Positions 22,144 to 29,987 are shown, counted from the stretch's first letter. The stretch is DNA of 33,084 nt from Faecalibacterium sp. UBA1819 (GCA_002315015.1 DCEX01000029.1:1-33084), one strand, 5' to 3'. A program made the numbers and translations. The notes: generated by a model from the letters alone, not told the origin.

Positions 22144-23631
22144 ATGAAAGTAACGCTTCCCGCTTTGCACTGTAAGGGGATTCAGCTTCTTGCGGCAGCT
22201 TATGCGTTCAGCATTCTCTCTATATTACCTTTATATGCAGATGACGGATTGATCCTTTTGGTGCGTTCCAAAGGGAATATGTTTTTATTTTCCACCTGCG
22301 TCAGTGCGCTGGCCGCCTTTTTTCTGGTAGTTTACCATCGCTTTTTTCAGCGGCAGCGGTTTCCTTCTTTTTTCCGCTTTTCTGCCAGAGCTTATTTTCA
22401 CGTCGGATTTATTTTTCTTTGTTACACCATCAGCACGCTGCTTTCCCGCAATCCGACACTTTCGTTCTTCGGGCTTGACTCACGGCTAAATGGCTGGCTG
22501 ATGTTTGCCGGGTGCTGTTTGTGTTACTGTTTGGTTTTTTCTTTCGTTTCTGCGCGCCATATTTCTGGGCTTTTAGGCGCTATGCTGTGCAGCATTTCGC
22601 TGGCTTCCTTCATCGCTTGGCTGAACCTGTTTTGTATTGACCCGCTTGGTTATTACAGCTATGTAGATCCTTCTGCACGCCATCAGTTTATCTCTACTGT
22701 GGGCAATATCAATTTTTTTGGAGCGCTGCTCTGTCTCGGTGCTCCCTACGCCCTGTATCAAGCGCTTTTTGCTGCACGCCACACGCGCTTGTATTTTGCC
22801 TGCGCTGTTTTTCTTTCCGGCTCCTTTCTGGTGTCCAACAGCGACGGCCCATGGCTTTCGTTATTGTTTGCTTTTTTTATCATTCTCTGCGATAAAAAAA
22901 TCACCTCGAAACACGCAAAGCGTTTTTTTAGTATCTTATTTTTCTGCTTTTGCATTTGGCTTCTCACGGGTCTGCTGATGTATGTTCTGCCCATTTACGC
23001 GCCCATGCGCACTGTTTCTGCAATTCTGTGCCGTCCGGCAGCGGCTCTTGCCGGAATGCTTTTGTGTGCCTGTTTCGTTTTTCTCTTTGACAAAACACAT
23101 CTTTCCGCCCGCCTGTTTTTTCGCGGATGCTTTGGGCTGACCGTTTTTCTTTTTGGCGCTTTTTTCATTTTGTGCAATGCGTTTCACTGGTCCCTCGGCC
23201 CGCTTGACAGCTTGTTTCAATTTGGGCCTCAATGGGGTTCTAACCGCGGATATGTGTGGGGACGGCTTATGTATCGCTATTTTACCGAATTCTCCCCGCT
23301 GGAACAGCTATTCGGCATCGGCCCCGATATGGTCAATGATTTAATTAACCCGGTATATACACAGTACATCGTCACTCTGAACGGAACCACTTTTGACAGC
23401 GCTCATAACGAATTTCTTCAAACGCTGTTGTGCACCGGCGCTGTGGGTTTTTTCTTTTGTCTGTCCTTCCTTTTATTTCACATTCGCCGCTCCCGCCACA
23501 CGGCGCCTTATCTGACCGCAAGCCTCATTGCCTATTGCATTCAAAGCTTTTTCAGCATCCACTTTCCCGGCATTTTCCCCCTTTTCTTTGTTTTGTGCGG
23601 GTTTGCCGCCATCGGCAAAAAGCAATTTTAA
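22144..23631 (+). CDS. O-antigen ligase/Wzy-like polysaccharide polymerase
   Basis: A 495-residue membrane protein with about 11-12 helices. Its C-terminal half has the Wzy_C/WaaL signature: NRGYVWGR near 367-374, a large extracytoplasmic loop with GIGPDMVND, and SAHNEFLQTLLCTGAVGF with His421. In this superfamily the Arg and His in periplasmic or external loops help transfer an undecaprenyl-linked glycan. In a Gram-positive cell it most likely polymerises a capsular or wall polysaccharide. ATG at 22144 follows AAAGGAAGG; an in-frame TTG 24 bases upstream lies before that site. It is a lone gene between tRNA operon and surface locus, with no glycosyltransferases beside it, so its substrate is unknown. 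Confidence 0.8.
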   Translation: MKVTLPALHCKGIQLLAAAYAFSILSILPLYADDGLILLVRSKGNMFLFSTCVSALAAFFLVVYHRFFQRQRFPSFFRFSARAYFHVGFIFLCYTISTLLSRNPTLSFFGLDSRLNGWLMFAGCCLCYCLVFSFVSARHISGLLGAMLCSISLASFIAWLNLFCIDPLGYYSYVDPSARHQFISTVGNINFFGALLCLGAPYALYQALFAARHTRLYFACAVFLSGSFLVSNSDGPWLSLLFAFFIILCDKKITSKHAKRFFSILFFCFCIWLLTGLLMYVLPIYAPMRTVSAILCRPAAALAGMLLCACFVFLFDKTHLSARLFFRGCFGLTVFLFGAFFILCNAFHWSLGPLDSLFQFGPQWGSNRGYVWGRLMYRYFTEFSPLEQLFGIGPDMVNDLINPVYTQYIVTLNGTTFDSAHNEFLQTLLCTGAVGFFFCLSFLLFHIRRSRHTAPYLTASLIAYCIQSFFSIHFPGIFPLFFVLCGFAAIGKKQF

Positions 23632-23681
23632 AAAATAATGACAAATTGCTGTAAAACGCAATTCATAATTACTTTTTCACC

Positions 23682-23701
23682 TGTTTAACAAAGTTTAAAC
23701 A
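23682..23701 (+). terminator. Weak AT-rich hairpin after the Wzy-like gene
   Basis: tgtttaa/ttaaaca with a 6-base loop, followed by atttttg. A second small inverted repeat, aattgc/gcaatt (23644-23663), precedes it. The stems are AT-rich, so termination would be leaky. Confidence 0.4.
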
Positions 23702-23744
23702 ATTTTTGCACAAAAAAACAATTTTATTTTGTAACTTTTCCCTC

Positions 23745-23773
23745 TTGTATCCAACAGCTGTTTCCACTACAAT
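23745..23773 (+). promoter_or_regulatory. Candidate promoter of the surface-protein/sortase locus
   Basis: -35 TTGTAT (23745-23750), 17-base spacer, -10 TACAAT (23768-23773). Transcription would start near 23780, at the left arm of the inverted repeat described next. Confidence 0.5.
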
Positions 23774-23780
23774 TATCCTT

Positions 23781-23815
23781 GTAAGTTTGTATTCTGGCTT
23801 TATACGCAAACTTAC
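23781..23815 (+). repeat. Inverted repeat at the expected 5' end of the surface-protein mRNA
   Basis: Perfect 9-bp arms gtaagtttg (23781-23789) and caaacttac (23807-23815) around 17 bases, ending 6 bases before the first possible start codon. It could be a stabilising 5' mRNA hairpin. Confidence 0.4.
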
Positions 23816-23821
23816 GCTTGA

Positions 23822-24586
23822 TTGGGTCCTGATTCTTCTGCAACTCCCGGTCAAGTAGGTGACGGCTCTACCGGAACTCCCGGTCAAGTAGGTGGTGGTT
23901 CTACTGGTGGTTCTACTGGCGGCGCTACTGGTCCTATTATTAGCGGCGGTGGCTCTAACGCTACTCCCGGTCAGATTGCCGGTAGTTTGGCAGACGCAGT
24001 TTTGAAAAACCCGTACGACTACGCTGGTGCAACAAAGCTGGTTGCCACTGTGAACGGCGACAAGAGCGTTTATGTTACTGCCGACATCACCAACGCTATG
24101 GTAGCTGCTCTGCGTGCACAGGGCAAGTCTGTTGACTATGACAAAAACGGTGTGAAAATTAACGTTCTGAGCACAAAGGCTTTGGCAGATCAGCTGGTTG
24201 TAAACACTGTTACCATCGACCCGAACTGTGTTGTGTTTGATGCAGACTATGTGAACGGCGTACAGTCTGAGCTGGGTACTTATGTTACCATTCAGATTCC
24301 GTACAATCTGGCAGGCAACTGGGCTTGGACTTCCGACAACGGTCAGAGCGGTGTTGCAGTAGTGGCCAACAACGGCACAACTGCTACCCTGAGCTTCTTT
24401 GCTCCGCACTTCAGCCGTTACACCTTGACTCCTGCATCTACTACGGTTGCTCCCGGCACCTCTGGTGTTATCAAATCGACTGGTGCTGATATGAACACCA
24501 TCGCTTTGGGTATTGTTGGCGCTGCTGTGTTGGCCGGTGCAGGCGTTGCGTTTGTGTCTGTGAAAAAACGCGCTTTGAGCAAATAA
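23822..24586 (+). CDS. Sortase-type surface protein, N-terminus apparently missing
   Basis: The open frame gives 254 residues from a TTG that has no ribosome site; an in-frame stop (TGA) lies directly before it, and no signal peptide exists in any frame upstream. Residues 4-50 are Gly/Ser/Thr-rich with TPGQVG repeats; 55-205 form a probable folded extracellular domain; residues 218-223 are KSTGAD, followed by a hydrophobic segment (226-246) and KKR, the layout of a cell-wall sorting signal with an unusual motif. The sortase gene starts 13 bases after its stop. Codons such as GGT, GCT, ACT and GTT are favoured more than in neighbours, suggesting high expression. Either the 5' part was lost (deletion or repeat collapse in assembly) or the start is unconventional. 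Confidence 0.6.
   Translation: MGPDSSATPGQVGDGSTGTPGQVGGGSTGGSTGGATGPIISGGGSNATPGQIAGSLADAVLKNPYDYAGATKLVATVNGDKSVYVTADITNAMVAALRAQGKSVDYDKNGVKINVLSTKALADQLVVNTVTIDPNCVVFDADYVNGVQSELGTYVTIQIPYNLAGNWAWTSDNGQSGVAVVANNGTTATLSFFAPHFSRYTLTPASTTVAPGTSGVIKSTGADMNTIALGIVGAAVLAGAGVAFVSVKKRALSK
23842..23894 (+). repeat. Tandem 33-base coding repeat
   Basis: The 20-mer aactcccggtcaagtaggtg occurs at 23842-23861 and 23875-23894, a period of 33 bases or 11 residues (TPGQVGDGSTG type). A diverged third copy encodes TPGQIAG near residue 48. Such repeats change copy number easily and are prone to assembly collapse. Confidence 0.8.
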
Positions 24587-24599
24587 TTTGAGGTTTTTC

Positions 24600-25280
24600 A
24601 TGAGCGATTCACGTTTCAAGGTGGATGCTTTACAGAAAAAGGGGAAGAAATTAGTTCTTCCCCTTTTCTTTTGCATCATAACACTTTTTATTCTCTGGCT
24701 GATTGCGCTTCCGATTGGTGCATCCATTTCGCAAGCAGCGAATCACGCAGGGTTTGAGGCAATTGAGCCTACCGTTAATCTCTTTGACGGTTCCCCCAAT
24801 ATCGAAAGCGGCACCGTAGACTTAAACCGCTACGGCGGTTATCCCCAAGAGGGCGAAAACTATGGCCGCTTGGTCATTCAAGGAACCAGCATTGACTGCA
24901 ACCTATTTTACGGCGATTCTCCCGTAGAGTTGAGCAGCGGCGCGGGCACTTATGCGGGTGCGTCCATTCCCGGCGAAGGCAGCACCGTCTTAATTGCCGG
25001 CCATACAAGCACTTATTTTCGTGATTTCGACCGCATCGAAAAAGGTACCGTTGTTTTGATTGAAACCTCCTATGGCAAATATTTATACGAAGTCACCGAT
25101 ATGCGCGTTGCGGATGCTGACGACACCTCTGCTTATGATTTAACGGCAGATGAGGATAACTTAATTTTATACACCTGCTACCCCTTCGGACAAGTAAGTC
25201 CCACGGAACAGCGTTATTTTGTGTATGCCAAATGGATGAGCGGCCCCACTATTTTAAAGGATACCTCCCATGAAACGTAA
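24600..25280 (+). CDS. Class-D-like sortase
   Basis: A 226-residue membrane-anchored cysteine transpeptidase. The N-terminal helix is at about 18-42. The catalytic set is complete: His135 in LIAGHTSTYF, Cys193 in LILYTCYPFG, Arg205 in EQRYFVYAKW. Sortases cleave the sorting motif of a surface protein and link it to the wall peptide; the obvious substrate is the product of the gene 13 bases upstream. The ATG at 24600 with GAGG 6 bases before is preferred over the TTG 12 bases upstream. Class D or E is judged from the short beta7/beta8 region and N-terminal anchor, and is not certain. It overlaps the next gene by 11 bases. Confidence 0.9.
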   Translation: MSDSRFKVDALQKKGKKLVLPLFFCIITLFILWLIALPIGASISQAANHAGFEAIEPTVNLFDGSPNIESGTVDLNRYGGYPQEGENYGRLVIQGTSIDCNLFYGDSPVELSSGAGTYAGASIPGEGSTVLIAGHTSTYFRDFDRIEKGTVVLIETSYGKYLYEVTDMRVADADDTSAYDLTADEDNLILYTCYPFGQVSPTEQRYFVYAKWMSGPTILKDTSHET

Positions 25281-26460
25281 CTTCCCTTCTTTATTTGCAC
25301 GCTTTCTGCTGTGCCTTGCAGTTTCGCTGTTTGCCCTTTTGCTGGCGCTGCAAGTAACGCTTTTTAACGAGAGCTACTTGCTGCAAACATTAGAGCGCAC
25401 CAATTATTACACCAATGTTGCACATACCGCGAAAACGGTTTGCGAAAGCTTTTTTTCGCAGGCACAGTTTGGTGTCGGTATGGTCGGCAATTATATTTCC
25501 GAAGATACTGTCGTTAATGACATACAAAGCGCCATCTACAACCGATTTCGCAACGCCGGAATCAAAACAACGGCGCGTTTCGGCACATTGACCTCTGATC
25601 TTGCTGATACAGTATACAGCGAAACAGGAACCCAAGCGACAGAAAGTGACCTCACCCGCTACTTTGCCCTTCAATCAACTTGTGAGGGTTCCTATCAAAC
25701 GATGGTGAGTGTTCCGTTTGATGCAGCGCTTTCTATCGTTTTGCAGTACCGCTCGTTATGTGCGGTGTTATACGCCGCCTTAGGTGTTATTGCGTTTTTC
25801 TCGCTGCTTTCTCTGTTTAAGCTGAGCGCAGACATGCCGGAATTCCTAAAGCACCTCTCAGCCGCGCTTGTCCCCGCCGGTTTTGCCTGTACGCTCGGAG
25901 GGCTTAGTTTCGTGTTGTTCAGCGGTTTTCAAAATTGGATGCCGTCGGATAATATTGCCCATGCCAGTTTCACCCGCTGGTTTGGCGGCCTTTTCCCCTA
26001 TTTGGCCGCCTTTGGCATTGTTATCGGCGTCTGCGGGCTGATTCTCGGCGTTTTAGATGGAAAAAAGCTTCATCAAAGTAAGCCGGCTCTTTCGCGGCAA
26101 GAACCAAAGGCGGGCGCTTCTGACATCTCCCGCTTGTCTCAAGTACCCGCGGCACCTGCGCATACCGCCAGCCCCATGCCGCAGCCCGGCACTCCTGCCC
26201 CGGTTTCCGGTCATACGGTATCCGCTGAGGCTGCAAGGCCCGCTGTCATCGCACAAACGCATCCGCAGCCGGTCAGCAACAAAGCGGTATCCTCGGATAT
26301 GACTCATCCGGTGCAGCAGCCGATGGTACAACCTGTACAGCAGCCCACCGCGCAGCCGTCGAAATCTGCTTTTGACACCATGACAATTTCTTTTCCTGCA
26401 CAACAGATTGCAAACGCAGCGCCGACCAAGCGCGAGATTCGTTTGCCCTCTAAAAAATAA
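25270..26460 (+). CDS. Polytopic membrane protein of the sortase locus, unknown function
   Basis: A 396-residue protein that I do not assign to a family. Predicted topology: helix 1 at about 10-31, an extracytoplasmic domain of about 130 residues (32-160; two cysteines, Cys58 and Cys138, could form a disulfide), helices at about 163-184, 197-218 and 240-262, and a long cytoplasmic tail (263-396) rich in Pro, Gln and Ala with VQQP repeats, ending in a basic segment. The ATG overlaps the end of the sortase gene and has AAAGGA 8 bases upstream, so translation is coupled. The context suggests a partner in surface-protein display, for example a chaperone or sensor; this is inference. Confidence 0.75.
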   Translation: MKRNFPSLFARFLLCLAVSLFALLLALQVTLFNESYLLQTLERTNYYTNVAHTAKTVCESFFSQAQFGVGMVGNYISEDTVVNDIQSAIYNRFRNAGIKTTARFGTLTSDLADTVYSETGTQATESDLTRYFALQSTCEGSYQTMVSVPFDAALSIVLQYRSLCAVLYAALGVIAFFSLLSLFKLSADMPEFLKHLSAALVPAGFACTLGGLSFVLFSGFQNWMPSDNIAHASFTRWFGGLFPYLAAFGIVIGVCGLILGVLDGKKLHQSKPALSRQEPKAGASDISRLSQVPAAPAHTASPMPQPGTPAPVSGHTVSAEAARPAVIAQTHPQPVSNKAVSSDMTHPVQQPMVQPVQQPTAQPSKSAFDTMTISFPAQQIANAAPTKREIRLPSKK

Positions 26461-26473
26461 AAACGAACATAAC

Positions 26474-26523
26474 AAAACGCCTCCCGTGTCCGCTTGTTGA
26501 AGCGCTGCCACCGGAGGCGTTTT
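26474..26523. terminator. Bidirectional terminator between convergent genes
   Basis: Perfect 11-bp stem aaaacgcctcc/ggaggcgtttt around a 28-base loop, with T or A runs on both sides. It serves the sortase locus on the plus strand and rmuC on the minus strand. Confidence 0.88.
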
Positions 26524-26536
26524 TGAATTTGCTTTT

Positions 26537-27925
26537 TTATTCAAGAGTATCTTCCGAAACGGAGTCCGGCAAAAGTGTTACATCGCGCAAGCGGCGCTGA
26601 ATCTGTCTCGTTCTCGTTCCCACCAGCTTTTCCAGCTCGTTGCCCACTTGCTCAATTCTGTTTTGCGCACTTGCCAACACTTCACCAAACTTATCAAATT
26701 CCGTTCTGACAGCGCCCAGCACCTGCCACACTTCGCCGGAACGCTTTTGCAGCGCCAAGGTACGGAACCCCATTTGCAAGCTGTTCAGCAAAGCTGCCAT
26801 GGTAGTCGGCCCAGCCACCACTACATGATATTCTCTTTGCAAACGCTCCACCATTCCGCGCCGCACCACTTCGGCATATAAGCCCTCTACGGGCAAGAAC
26901 ATAATTCCAAAATCCGTTGTCTCCGGGGCATGGAGGTATTTTGTTTGAATGTCTTTGGCAAAGCCGCAAACACGCTGCTCCAGCGCCTTAGCCGCACTTT
27001 GCACCGCCCCGGCATCCCCGGCGTCATAGGCATCCAACAAAGCGGCGTAGGCGTCGGCGGGAAATTTGGCGTCAATCGGAAGCCAAACACCTTCTCCCTG
27101 CTCATCTCCGGGCAGTCGAACGGCATATTCTACGCGCTCTCGGCTGCCTTTTACCGTGGGGATATTCTCGGCATATTGTTCGGGCGTTAAAATCTGCTGC
27201 AAAATTGCCCCCAGCTGAATCTCTCCCAAAATACCGCGCGTTTTCACATTGCTTAACACTTTTTTTAGGTCGCCTACGCCGGTTGCAAGCGTTTGCATTT
27301 CGCCCAACCCGCGATAAACGCTTTCCAGCTGCTCCGATACCCGGCTAAACGATTGCTGCAAGGTTTTTTCGAGTGTTTTTTGCAGTTTTTCGTCTACTGT
27401 TGCGCGCATTTCTTCCAGCTTTTTTTCGTTTCCTTCCTGCATGGCACGAACACTTTTTTCCATCTCTGTGCGAATCCGCTCCAAGCGCTGCTCCTGCTCC
27501 ATCGCGCTTGTTTTCATCCGTTCCTCCACCATTTGCAGTTGGTCGCGCACCGTCGTTTGCATTCGCTGCATTTGCGTATTTACTGCACGCTGCAGCATCT
27601 CCTGGCGCTGGCCCATTTGCTCTGTCAGTTCCTTCAAACGCATATTTTGTGCCGCGGCCACCTGCTTTTGTGTGGTCGCCTGCATTTCCGCAGCTGCGCT
27701 GGAGGTTCTTTGCACCGAAAGGCCCAATTCCTGCCGCATCTGCCGCATCTCCTCATTGAGCTGCTGCATCATATCGCGCTGCATCGAGCGCATATTTTCC
27801 TCCATCGTCATGCGCATCATGTTGAGCTGCGCCGTACTGGCCGAAGCGTCTTTTTTGCTGAAAAACAGCCACGCCGTAATTCCCCAAGCCACCAGCACAG
27901 CCACCAACCACAAAATATCCTGCAC
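26537..27925 (-). CDS. rmuC: RmuC-family protein
   Basis: About 462 residues. One N-terminal membrane helix (about 4-22), a long Met/Gln/Glu-rich coiled coil (about 30-215), then the RmuC domain with VKTRGILGEIQLGAILQQIL, LPIDAKFP (conserved Asp-Ala-Lys of the restriction-endonuclease-like fold) and GPTTMAALLNSLQMGF. RmuC was found in E. coli as a factor limiting recombination at inverted repeats and is thought to be a nuclease-like protein; its exact role is unknown. I prefer GTG at 27925, which has AGGAGA upstream; an ATG at 27949 is in frame but has no ribosome site. It is divergent from the deacetylase gene. Confidence 0.9.
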   Translation of the reverse strand: MQDILWLVAVLVAWGITAWLFFSKKDASASTAQLNMMRMTMEENMRSMQRDMMQQLNEEMRQMRQELGLSVQRTSSAAAEMQATTQKQVAAAQNMRLKELTEQMGQRQEMLQRAVNTQMQRMQTTVRDQLQMVEERMKTSAMEQEQRLERIRTEMEKSVRAMQEGNEKKLEEMRATVDEKLQKTLEKTLQQSFSRVSEQLESVYRGLGEMQTLATGVGDLKKVLSNVKTRGILGEIQLGAILQQILTPEQYAENIPTVKGSRERVEYAVRLPGDEQGEGVWLPIDAKFPADAYAALLDAYDAGDAGAVQSAAKALEQRVCGFAKDIQTKYLHAPETTDFGIMFLPVEGLYAEVVRRGMVERLQREYHVVVAGPTTMAALLNSLQMGFRTLALQKRSGEVWQVLGAVRTEFDKFGEVLASAQNRIEQVGNELEKLVGTRTRQIQRRLRDVTLLPDSVSEDTLE

Positions 27926-27954
27926 TTTTCTAATATCTCCTGTCGTCATATATT

Positions 27955-27983
27955 TTGTCTTTTTTACATATCAGTATTATAAA
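27955..27983 (+). promoter_or_regulatory. Promoter of the deacetylase gene
   Basis: Plus strand: -35 TTGTCT (27955-27960), 17-base spacer, -10 TATAAA (27978-27983). It overlaps the opposing rmuC promoter almost completely. Confidence 0.65.
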
Positions 27984-28004
27984 GGAAACCCCTGCATAAA
28001 TCAA
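27976..28004 (-). promoter_or_regulatory. Promoter of rmuC
   Basis: Minus strand: -35 TTGATT (27999-28004), 17-base spacer, -10 TATAAT (27976-27981). The -10 shares bases with that of the deacetylase promoter. Confidence 0.65.
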
Positions 28005-28025
28005 TCTAAAGGCGGCGATAGCAAT

Positions 28026-28865
28026 ATGAAAACTCTGTTTCGGCGCGCCATGCGCCAATGGAAACACCATAAGCGTCCTTTCTTCTTTTTTTGTGGTGCC
28101 TGCGTACTTTTGGGGGCACTTGTTCTTTCTGCGGCTCTGCGCACAGAGCAGCTGCCGGCGGGCTGTTCTGTCAACGATTTTCTGCCCGACGATGTCCTTC
28201 CCGCGGCAGCGCCTGCCGGGTCTGAAACCGGCCCCGACGAAGAAAAAGTGGTCTATTTGACATTCGATGACGGCCCGTCGGAAAATACGCTCAAGGTGCT
28301 GGATATTTTGAAGCAGTACCAAGTGCCTGCCAGCTTTTTTGTCATTGCCGCCGATAACAACCGCGATGACCTTCCTATTTTAGCGCGCACTGCCGCAGAA
28401 GGCCACTGCATCGCCCTGCACAGCTGCACCCATGAATACAAAACAATCTATGACAGCCCCGAGCAGTTTTGGCACGATATTGACCAGCTGAAAGAGGCCA
28501 TTGCCCCCTATGTTTCCCCCAGCCCCACCATTCTGCGCTTTCCCGGCGGCAGCACCAACACGGTCAGCCGAAAGTATGGCGGAAGCGATATCATGAAACT
28601 GTTAAAAACACAAGCAGTGCAAAAGGGATATACTTATGTCGATTGGAACGTCAGCGCCGACGATTCTCTGGGCGGCAAGGTATCTGCCGATGATGTTTAT
28701 GACAATATCGTGCGTGATGCAGCCGAGCATAATACCTGTGTCGTTTTAATGCACGACACCAAAGTAACCGATAGCACCGTTGAAGCACTGCCGCGCGTGA
28801 TTGAATGGTTTCAAAATGCCGGTTATCGCTTTGATACCGTTAACCATTTACCGTCCAATTCCTAA
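28026..28865 (+). CDS. Polysaccharide deacetylase (NodB domain), membrane-anchored
   Basis: A 279-residue protein with a basic N-terminus and one membrane helix (about 18-38), then a NodB domain from about residue 75. All carbohydrate esterase 4 motifs are present: TFDDGP (79-84), HSCTHEY with His132 and His136 as metal ligands, RFPGGS (171-176), DWNVSADD, and LMHD near 250. Such enzymes remove acetyl groups from peptidoglycan GlcNAc/MurNAc or other glycans outside the cell, often giving lysozyme resistance. ATG at 28026 is chosen from the membrane anchor and its position after the promoter; the ribosome site (AAAGGCGG) is weak. The open frame continues far upstream only because it opposes rmuC. 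Confidence 0.92.
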   Translation: MKTLFRRAMRQWKHHKRPFFFFCGACVLLGALVLSAALRTEQLPAGCSVNDFLPDDVLPAAAPAGSETGPDEEKVVYLTFDDGPSENTLKVLDILKQYQVPASFFVIAADNNRDDLPILARTAAEGHCIALHSCTHEYKTIYDSPEQFWHDIDQLKEAIAPYVSPSPTILRFPGGSTNTVSRKYGGSDIMKLLKTQAVQKGYTYVDWNVSADDSLGGKVSADDVYDNIVRDAAEHNTCVVLMHDTKVTDSTVEALPRVIEWFQNAGYRFDTVNHLPSNS

Positions 28866-28898
28866 AACGGAAAAGCCTTTTCCCTCTCGATAATTCTC

Positions 28899-28946
28899 AA
28901 AGCCGTCCGACCTTTCCTTTTGCGAAGTCGGACGGCTTTCCTTTCT
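28899..28946 (+). terminator. Terminator of the deacetylase gene
   Basis: Perfect 13-bp stem aaagccgtccgac (28899-28911)/gtcggacggcttt (28927-28939) with a 15-base loop, followed by a T-rich stretch. Confidence 0.88.
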
Positions 28947-28982
28947 TTGTGCGGCAAATTTTAATTTTCACCATTCTTTTCA

Positions 28983-29011
28983 TTGTAAAAACGTATAAAA
29001 TACGCTATACT
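28983..29011 (+). promoter_or_regulatory. Promoter of the DUF5685/J-protein operon
   Basis: -35 TTGTAA (28983-28988), 17-base spacer, -10 TATACT (29006-29011). The spacer holds the inverted repeat cgtat-aaa-atacg (28992-29004), a position where a repressor would block RNA polymerase. Confidence 0.65.
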
Positions 29012-29090
29012 AAGATGATATACAGACCATTGTCCGGCCTTGCTGACGCCGGATGCTGCGTCTGACTTTTTATGCAAAGGGGGTGCTTGC

Positions 29091-29987
29091 TTGTTCGGAT
29101 ATGTCTTGCCGTTTCAGGCAGACCTCAAGGTATGGCAATGGCAGGCCTACCGCGCTTACTATTGCGGGTTGTGCTTGCGCCTTAAAGAGCGCTATGGCTT
29201 TCTGCCGCGCCTTTTGCTCAATTATGACTTTGTTTTTTTGGCGCTTTTGGCGGATGGTCTCGCCGGAACAGAGCCGGCCGTAAACGCTTGCCGGTGCATT
29301 GCAAACCCCGTGCAAAAGCACCCAATCTGCGCCCCGTCTGAGGGGCTTTCCATGGCAGCGGACGCGCTGGTGCTTACTGCATATTATAAAGTAGTGGATG
29401 ATGTTTCCGATGAACACGCGGCCAAACGTGCCGCATCGTTTGCCATTCAAGGTCTGCTGCATCGCGCATCCGCCAAGGCACGAGGCCACCTGCCGGACAT
29501 TCAGGCGGTGCTCCACGAGCAAACTTTACGCCAAGCCGAATTAGAAGCACAGCACTGTGCCGACCCGGATTTTGCCGCCGACCCTACCGCACAAATGACG
29601 GCTGCGCTGTTTCGTCTGGCAGCGGCACAGCCGGAGCAAGCAGATGTGCTGGCGCGCATGGGAATGCTGCTTGGAAAAATTTTATATTATCTGGATGCCG
29701 CTGAGGACTTCGAGCACGACCAAAAAGCCGGTCGATACAATGTGTTTCATGAGATGGGGCTTTCCCGCGAAGCAATGGTGGAGCAGGTAAAGCTGCTCTG
29801 CCGCATGTGCGCAGGGGAAGCCGCCCGATGTTATCAGCAGCTCTCCCTTACCAAGGAAGTACACAAAGCCCTTGTTGAAAATATTCTTTTTTTGGGGCTG
29901 CCGCAAAGTATTGCACAAGCGGGAACAAAAAGAACGAAAAAGCCGTCCACCCACTTATCATCTGTAAACGGAAAGGAAATAACATGA
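29091..29987 (+). CDS. DUF5685 family protein (possible isoprenoid-synthase-like fold)
   Basis: A 298-residue, mainly alpha-helical protein. The start is TTG at 29091, preceded by AAAGGGGGT; homology begins there (FGYVLPFQADLKV). Seen: a cysteine set, YYCGLC (Cys25, Cys28) and CRCIANPVQKHPIC (Cys67, 69, 80), plausible for metal binding; VVDDVSDE (Asp103, Asp104, Asp107, Glu108); and about 100 residues later DAAEDFEHDQKAGRYN (Asp202, Glu205, Asp206, Asp210, Gly214-Arg215). From memory the same acidic motifs are conserved in this family, whose function is unknown. They resemble the two Asp-rich motifs of squalene/phytoene synthases, which bind Mg2+-diphosphate. That parallel is inference. It overlaps the J-protein gene by 4 bases. 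Confidence 0.8.
   Translation: MFGYVLPFQADLKVWQWQAYRAYYCGLCLRLKERYGFLPRLLLNYDFVFLALLADGLAGTEPAVNACRCIANPVQKHPICAPSEGLSMAADALVLTAYYKVVDDVSDEHAAKRAASFAIQGLLHRASAKARGHLPDIQAVLHEQTLRQAELEAQHCADPDFAADPTAQMTAALFRLAAAQPEQADVLARMGMLLGKILYYLDAAEDFEHDQKAGRYNVFHEMGLSREAMVEQVKLLCRMCAGEAARCYQQLSLTKEVHKALVENILFLGLPQSIAQAGTKRTKKPSTHLSSVNGKEIT

Noticed and set aside
23781..23815. Inverted repeat considered as a recombinase site for an invertible promoter
   Set aside because: The arms enclose only 17 bases and no invertase gene is in the window; a simple mRNA hairpin is more likely.
23842..23894. Short direct repeats considered as a CRISPR array
   Set aside because: Only two full copies, in frame, encoding an 11-residue repeat; no spacers of uniform size.
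23669..24727. 352-codon minus-strand open frame opposite the surface-protein gene
   Set aside because: Ser/Thr/Arg-rich composition comes from the reverse complement of the Gly/Thr-rich coding region; no ribosome site. The plus-strand product has a coherent domain and sorting signal.
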